Assembly (NCBI GenBank): GCA_945643635.1
Contig: CALZFC010000027.1
Coordinates: 2,309,501-2,373,500, forward strand
From: Allodiplogaster sudhausi
Lineage: Eukaryota > Nematoda > Chromadorea > Rhabditida > Diplogasteridae
Length of the DNA: 64,000 nt
Direction: 5' to 3'
Position numbers and translations under genes: made by a program
Shown: positions 58,441 through 64,000 of the stretch, one piece after another
How the letters are laid out: each line of letters begins with the position of its first letter
How positions within the stretch are numbered: position 1 is the first letter of the stretch
Notes under the pieces: model-generated
What the model was told of the DNA's origin: nothing
The model's database searches: none
The model's input: the letters and a program-made list of their open reading frames with translations, nothing else

Positions 58441-61400
58441 CTCTCTCTTTTGCTCTTTATTTCTTTCCTCGTAGTCTCTCTCTCCCTCTCTTACTCTTTC
58501 TTTCTTTTCTCACTCTCGCTCTCTTTCTCTTTCTTTCGTTTCTCGTAGTCTCTCTCTCTCTCTTACTCTTTCTTACTCTTTCATTCTTTTCTCACTCACG
58601 CTCTCTTTCTCTTTCTTTCGTTTCTCGTAGTCTCTCTCTCTCTCTCTTACTCTTTCTTTCTTTTCTCACTCTCTTTCTATCACTTGCTCTTTCCTTTAAC
58701 AGCTCCTTTCTAGTTTTATTGTTGTTTTGTCTGCGTCTCGCTACATTCATATCCTATTATTTTCCTCGTTCATTTGCTATCTCTCTAAATTTTCTCTCTC
58801 TCACTCTCGCTCTCTTCATCTCTATCTCTCTCTCTCTCCTCTCTATCACACGGTTTCGCAAGGAAAACTCGGAAGGCATTGTACGGACAGGAACGAAACG
58901 CGACTTGAGAAAATGTGAGAAATGCAGAGAGATAGAGAGCGTGAAAGAGGGTGACGAGAGAAAGAGAGGAGAGAAAGAACAACAGCGATTGCGATAGATG
59001 CAAAAGAAAAGATTCATTTTGATAGTTCAGGCAGAAAGGAAAATAAAAAAGAGAGTGATTGACGATTTGTAAGTGCTTTCCGTAACGATTTATCTTCTAC
59101 TCTTTTCGCTACTCGATATCTTTTTTTCTTATAAAGTGGCATCGTCTTATCTTATTGCTGTACATGTCTCATTTTCCTTATCTTTTTCTCTCTCTTCTGA
59201 CGTCATCAAACCTATATCTTTTATATACATACATCTAATTAGACCGTTTGGAGACATGAGTGAGGGCTCCACGGATTTGGGAACAGGAGTAAAGGAAAGG
59301 TTGAGTTGAAAACAAAACATTTGTGGTATCCATGAAGTTGGAAATGGAAAGGCTGATTCCACTTTCACGAAAGTGTCACGAGAAATTATCGTGTTCCTAA
59401 GAGGTCACCACGACTTGTGTCTATATTGTCTTCAGCAGCATAACTGCTATCACTAGCATACCAAAATGACGAAGACGAAAATGCATCACGAGATATGTAC
59501 AGGGTCTTTTATGGAAACAGCGTGATAATAATTCTGCCCTTCTTCTCGTGGGAAGAAAAGAATAACCTTTTATCTTCATTCTAATATTTCCCCGTCTGTT
59601 TCTCTCTTTCGTTCTTCTCTATCTTTCTGCCTCCCTCACTCTCTCTATCTTCCTTTCTCTCTCTCTTGCTCTTTATTTCTTTCCTCGTAGTCTCTCTCTC
59701 CCTCTCATACTCTTTCTTTCTTTTCTCACTCTCGCTCTCTTTCTCTTTCTTTCGTTTCTCGTAGTCTCTCTCTCTCTTACTCTTTCTTTCTTTTCTCACT
59801 CACGCTCTCTTTCTCTTTCTTTCGTTTCTCGTAGTCTCTCTCTCTCTCTCTCTTACTCTTTCTTTCTTTTCTCACTCTCTTTCTATCACTTGCTCTTTCC
59901 TTTAACAGCTCCTTTCTAGTTTTATTGTTGTTTTGTCTGCGTCTCGCTACATTCATATCCTATTATTTTCCTCGTTCATTTGCTATCTCTCTAAATTTTC
60001 TCTCTCTCACTCTCGCTCTCTCCATCTCTATCTCTCTCTCTCCTCTCTATCACACGGTTTCGCAAGGAAAACTCGGAAGGCATTGTACGGACAGGAACGA
60101 AACGCGACTTGAGAAAATGTGAGAAATGCAGAGAGATAGAGAGCGTGAAAGAGGGTAACGAGAGAAAGAGAGGAGAGAACGAACAACAGCGATTGCGATA
60201 GATGCAAAAGAAAAGATTCATTTTGATAGCTCAGGCAGAAAGGAAAATAAAAAAGAGAGTGATTGACGATTTGTAAGTGCTTTCCGTAACGATTTATCTT
60301 CTACTCTTTTCGCTACTCGATATCTTTTTTTCTTATAAAGTGGCATCGTCTTATCTTATTGCTGTACATGTCTCATTTTCCTTATCTTTTTCTCTCTCTT
60401 CTGACGTCATCAAACCTATATCTTTTATATACATACATCTAATTAGACCGTTTGGAGACATGAGTGAGGGCTCCACGGATTTGGGAACAGGAGTAAAGGA
60501 AAGGTTGAGTTGAAAACAAAACATTTGTGGTATCCATGAAGTTGGAAATGGAAAGGCTGATTCCACTTTCACGAAAGTGTCACGAGAAATTATCGTGTTC
60601 CTAAGAGGTCACCACGACTTGTGTCTATATTGTCTTCAGCAGCATAACTGCTATCACTAGCATACCAAAATGACGAAGACGAAAATGCAACACGAGATAT
60701 GTACAGGGTCTTTTATGGAAATAGCGTGATAATAATTCTGCCCTTCTTCTCGTGGGAAGAAAAGAATAACCTTTTATCTTCATTCTAATATTTACCCGTC
60801 TGTTTCTCTCTTTCGTTCTTCTCTATCTTTCTGCCTCCCTCACTCTCTCTATCTTCCTTTCTCTCTCTCTTGCTCTTTATTTCTTTCCTCGTTGTCTCTC
60901 TCTCCCTCTCTTACTCTTTCTTTCTTTTCTCACTCTCGCTCTCTTTCTCTTTCTTTCGTTTCTCGTAGTCTCTCTCTCTCTCTTACTCTTTCTTTCTTTT
61001 CTCACTCTCTCTCTATCACTTGCTCTTTCCTTTAACAGCTCCTTTCTAGTTTTATTGTTGTTTTGTCTGCGTCTCGCTACATTCATATCCTATTATTTTC
61101 CTCGTTCATTTGCTATCTCTCTAAATTTTCTCTCTCTCACTCTCGCTCTCTCCATCTCTATCTCTCTCTCTCCTCTCTATCACACAAAACATTTGTGGTA
61201 TCCATGAAGTTGGAAATGGAAAGGCTGATTCCACTTTCACGAAAGTGTCACGAGAAATTATCGTGTTCCTAAGAGGTCACCACGACTTATGTCTATATTG
61301 TCTTCAGCAGCATAACTGCTATCACTAGCATACCAAAATGACGAAGACGAAAATGCATCACGAGATATGTACAGGGTCTTTTATGGAAACAGCGTGATAA

Positions 61401-61540
61401 TAATTCTGCCCTTCTTCTCGTGGGAAGAAAAGAATAACCTTTTATCTTCATTCTAATATTTCCCCGTCTGTTTCTCTCTTTCGTTCTTCTCTATCTTTCT
61501 GCCTCCCTCACTCTCTCTATCTTCCTTTCTCTCTCACTCT
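58440..61540. repeat. 1.2 kb direct tandem repeat, two full and one internally deleted copy
   Basis: Units anchored at TGCTCTTTATTTCTTTCCTC occur at about 58,451, 59,667 and 60,871 (spacing 1,216 and 1,204). Copies 1 and 2 are nearly identical. Copy 3 lacks about 470 bases: it jumps from TCTATCACAC to AAAACATTTGTGG at about 61,183. Each unit has a CT-rich half and a unique half that includes ACCAAAATGACGAAGACG followed by a CATCACGAGATATG-like word (about 59,458, 60,666 and 61,334), matching the end of the exon at 62,523-62,777. Confidence 0.9.
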
Positions 61541-61900
61541 CTATCTTTCTCTCTCTCACCCTATTCTGTTTCCTAGCTTCACCTACTTTATTTCTTTCTT
61601 GCTCATGTATTTCGGTGTTCACTAAACGTTTCTTATTTTTAGTGTTGTTTCATGTGAGGATTACTGTATGAATCGAGCAAAAGGGACTATTTTCATTTCA
61701 AGAACAAGGACAAATGAATGAAGATATGCATCTTGGTCGCGAAAAATGTATGTTCATATCTCTATTTGTATATTGCTGAATAAACGATTCTTGTTTATTA
61801 CAGTCTATGATAAGCCTAAATAAGTTTAAAAAACTGGGAGCCTAAAATATCCCACTGTTCTCTGATTCGCCACAAACTCGTTGTTTGGGATGAAAATGTA
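61480..61900. repeat. Copy 1 of a 420-base dispersed duplication (partner 62,830-63,290)
   Basis: CCTATTCTGTTTCCTAGCTT through AAAATATCCCACTGTTC matches 62,935-63,250 closely, and the CT-rich left part is also shared. Each copy lies just upstream of an ATGGGCAAGCG exon. Confidence 0.85.
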
Positions 61901-61928
61901 CAATATAAAATAGATTATCTTCACAACA

Positions 61929-62777
61929 ATGGGCAAGCGAGACGACGCGAGACGCGAGAAGAGCGAGGCGCGGGAGGTTGCGGCGCCATTCGTGGTCGAC
62001 AAGGTCTGCAGCGCATGTCCGAACGGCAGCGACTCGAAGCGAGCCAGAGGACGCCGCGCGCCCGAGTCATTATCAGCGTTTTATTAGTTTTTTTTTTTTC
62101 TTTTAAATGCACCATTATAGAGAGATATGATTGTACATTACTCCTGCGAATCTTGAATTTTCATCACAAACTTATTTTAGACTAATAGGGGGGGGGCACT
62201 ATTGGGGGGGGGGTTCTATTAGAGGGAGGGGCACTATTTTCAATGGCCTTCTCAAGCGGGGTACTATTGGGGGTGGGGTTCTAATAGAGGGATGTGCACT
62301 AATAGAGAAAATACGGTATATATATATATAAAGGTTATCACTTTATTCATGTCATTCGCAAAGCTTGTTATGCACGGTTCTGAAACCGTCCAGACCGTAT
62401 TTGTTTGAGCATAGCTCCTGCGGAGCTTGAATTTTCATTACAGCATCGAGTTACATTGAATATGAAGAAATTTTTATCAGTAAAAAATTTAAAAAGAAAA
62501 GAAAAACAAAAGAGTGCTTTAGTCGCCCGGCCCTTCGGAGAAGAGGGTAAAGAAGCAACAGAAAGAGCAGCCGGACTCCTCGTCCTCGTCCAACTCCTCC
62601 TCATCGGAAGACTGCGACGACGACGTGACGCCGTCCGTGCTCGATAAGGATGGCCGATTCCTGCCTGAGCGCATCTCGGACACCATCACCACCATCAACA
62701 ACGAGATCGAGCGTCTGCAGCGCATCGCCGACTTGAGTACCAAAATGAATAAGGAGAACATGCATCACGAGATATGA
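61929..62777 (+). CDS. Charged Ser-rich coiled-coil-like protein, about 109 aa, two-exon model
   Basis: Exon 62,523-62,777 is convincing: after a GTGCTTTAG acceptor it reads SPGPSEKRVKKQQKEQPD, a Ser run, EDCDDDVTPSVLDKDGRFLP and ISDTITTINNEIERLQRIAD, then a short tail to TGA. The second half is heptad-like and may form a coiled coil. The proposed first exon (61,929-62,003, MGKRDDARREKSEAREVAAP) shares its start with the gene at 63,347 and joins in phase 0 at GACAAG/GTCTGC. It may instead be a decayed duplicate, because sequence at 62,003-62,060 (LQRMSERQRLEASQRTPR in another frame) looks like a misplaced piece of the second exon. Remnants of this exon's 3' end occur in the tandem array to the left. 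Confidence 0.45.
62170..62320. repeat. G-rich degenerate repeat
   Basis: Several copies of GGGGTTCTAATAGAGGG / GGGGCACTATT-like words within 150 bases, including two runs of nine or ten G. A short similar piece (CACTAATAGGGGGAGG) is at 44,841 near the right end of TE2. Confidence 0.7.
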
Positions 62778-62829
62778 CCAGGGTCCTTATGGAAACAGCA
62801 TGAAAGAGTTTCGTTTTCTCCATTTTTAT

Positions 62830-63290
62830 GTTCCCTCGATTGTTTCTCTCTCTTTCGTTACTCTCTATCTTTCTGTGTCTCTCACTCTCTCTATTTTTTC
62901 TCTCTCTTTCTCTCTCTCGTGCTCGCGCTTTCACTCTATTCTGTTTCCTAGCTTCACCTCCTTTATTTCTTTCTTGCTCACGAATTTCGGTGTGAACTAA
63001 ACGTTCTCATTTTTAGTGTTGTTTCATGTGAGGATTACTGTATGAAGTGAGCGGAAGGGCACTATTTTCATTTCAAGTACAAGGACAAATGAATGAAGAT
63101 ATGCATCTTGGTCGCGGAAAATGTATGTACATATGTATCTCTATTTGTATATTTCTGAATAAACGATCGGTCTTATTCTTGTTCGGTACAGTCTAAGGAA
63201 AGCTATATTATTTTTAAAAAAATGGCGAGCCTAAAATATCCCACTGTTCGCTGCTTCACCATAAACTCGTTGCTTGGGATCTTTCATATT
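62830..63290. repeat. Copy 2 of the 420-base dispersed duplication
   Basis: Partner of 61,480-61,900, directly upstream of the exon at 63,347. Confidence 0.85.
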
Positions 63291-63346
63291 TTTTTTATGT
63301 TCAACAAGAAATAGATTATGGTCACAGGGTCGAACCACGTTAGCCA

Positions 63347-63909
63347 ATGGGCAAGCGTGGTGGTCGCGCGCGGAAGCGAGACGACGCGAGACGCGAGAAG
63401 AGCGAGGCGCGGGAGGCTGCCGCGCGCGAGGCTGCAGCCGCCGCCGTCACCGCCGCCACCGCCGCCAACCAGAGCACGAGCAGCAGCAGCAATAGCAATA
63501 ACAACAACAACAATAGCGCGAATGCGACATTCGTCGACGATTCACATGTTCGTTATTTGTGCTGTTAAATGATTCTTTTTACTAGTTTAATTATGATGAA
63601 TCTAATGGTAAGGCGCACATCGAGTAGATATCTACTAACAGTTATCTTTTTTATGTATATATTTAAAAACAAATAAATATCCGTCATTTGCTACCACGCT
63701 GTTGCGTTGGGTTTCCATAGAAAATGAAATTTCGATTTAGTATGGCGAACCGGGTGCTCCGGAGAAATACCTCCACATGGTGCTTCCGATGCTGGAAGCA
63801 CAGGAAGCGAGAGACAAGTCGGCTGAGCGAAAAGAGGGAACTGGTCAGATTTTTTTTTTGACGAATTTTCAAAACTTGGAAAAGAGTTTCATTTCAGCAT
63901 GCCTGTGAC
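63347..63909 (+). CDS. Small charged Ala/Asn-rich protein, 104 aa
   Basis: Exons 63347-63547, 63736-63841 and about 63899-63909 keep phase from ATG to TGA. The N-terminus is very basic then alternating (MGKRGGRARKRDDARREKSE), followed by an Ala-rich stretch and a Ser/Asn run. Exon 2 reads YGEPGAPEKYLHMVLPMLEA then a charged helix. The last exon adds only about three residues before TGA; an AATAAA follows at once (63,911), which supports the end. A longer isoform using exons to the right of the window is possible. The first exon duplicates that at 61,929 with an eight-codon difference. Function unknown; a nuclear or RNA-binding role is only a guess from composition. Confidence 0.55.
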
Positions 63910-63910
63910 G

Positions 63911-63916
63911 AATAAA
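63911..63916 (+). terminator. Polyadenylation signal candidate
   Basis: AATAAA two bases after the proposed TGA of the small charged protein gene. Confidence 0.45.
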
Positions 63917-64000
63917 AAGCCTTGTTGTTAAGAAAGCCATTCTGATGAGCAGTTGCGCAAGAAAACGCCAATCTTCACGAGCAAACGAGTCAGCTTCTCA

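Overview
This window is eukaryotic and most likely comes from a nematode. Genes are split into many short GC-richer exons by AT-rich GT-AG introns (with two GC-AG introns). There is a nematode-style seven-transmembrane serpentine receptor, and a local family of secreted proteins built from chitin-binding peritrophin-A (CBM14/ChtBD2) domains, like nematode eggshell or cuticle-associated chitin-binding proteins. No operons, rRNA, tRNA or CRISPR arrays were seen. Introns and intergenic DNA carry very long (CT)n/(GA)n tracts, whose translations (runs of Ser/Leu or Arg/Glu) are not genes. Exon models were made by hand: I required GT/GC...AG borders and unbroken reading phase through every junction. 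Those that close from signal peptide or ATG to stop are strong; the others are marked partial.

Left part (1-5.2 kb): the 5' exons of a minus-strand gene running off the left edge, a small predicted plus-strand gene, and an uncertain minus-strand fragment. At 5.7-7.4 kb lie the last three exons of a small single-pass membrane protein gene. A 5 kb block (5,965-10,860 plus 16,927-16,977) is repeated almost exactly at 19,640-24,630. Copy A is interrupted by a 6.06 kb DNA transposon (TE1, 10,861-16,924) with 39-bp perfect terminal inverted repeats. Copy B keeps the uninterrupted target site, so TE1 is bounded to the base with a TA duplication. Between the copies is a beta-1,3-galactosyltransferase-like (GT31) gene whose lysine/glutamate-rich end runs directly into copy B.

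Middle part (25-46 kb), all host genes on the minus strand: a 20-exon gene for a 694-aa secreted protein with seven ChtBD2 domains; a 115-aa single-domain relative; an unrelated 169-aa secreted orphan; a broken copy of the seven-domain gene; and a 16-exon gene for a 517-aa six-domain relative. The first intron of the last gene contains a second DNA transposon (TE2, 41,258-45,131): TA target duplication, short terminal inverted repeats, dense TGTGACA-type subterminal repeats and a spliced plus-strand gene with no recognisable transposase.

Right part (47-64 kb): a complete 7-exon chemoreceptor-like GPCR (plus), two complete minus-strand genes of unknown function (250 aa and 208 aa), a 1.2 kb tandem array built around decayed copies of a terminal exon, and two related small plus-strand genes with highly charged N-termini at the right edge.

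The most novel items are TE1 and TE2. Both insert at TA, carry inverted subterminal repeats and multi-exon genes, and match no transposase family that I can recognise.
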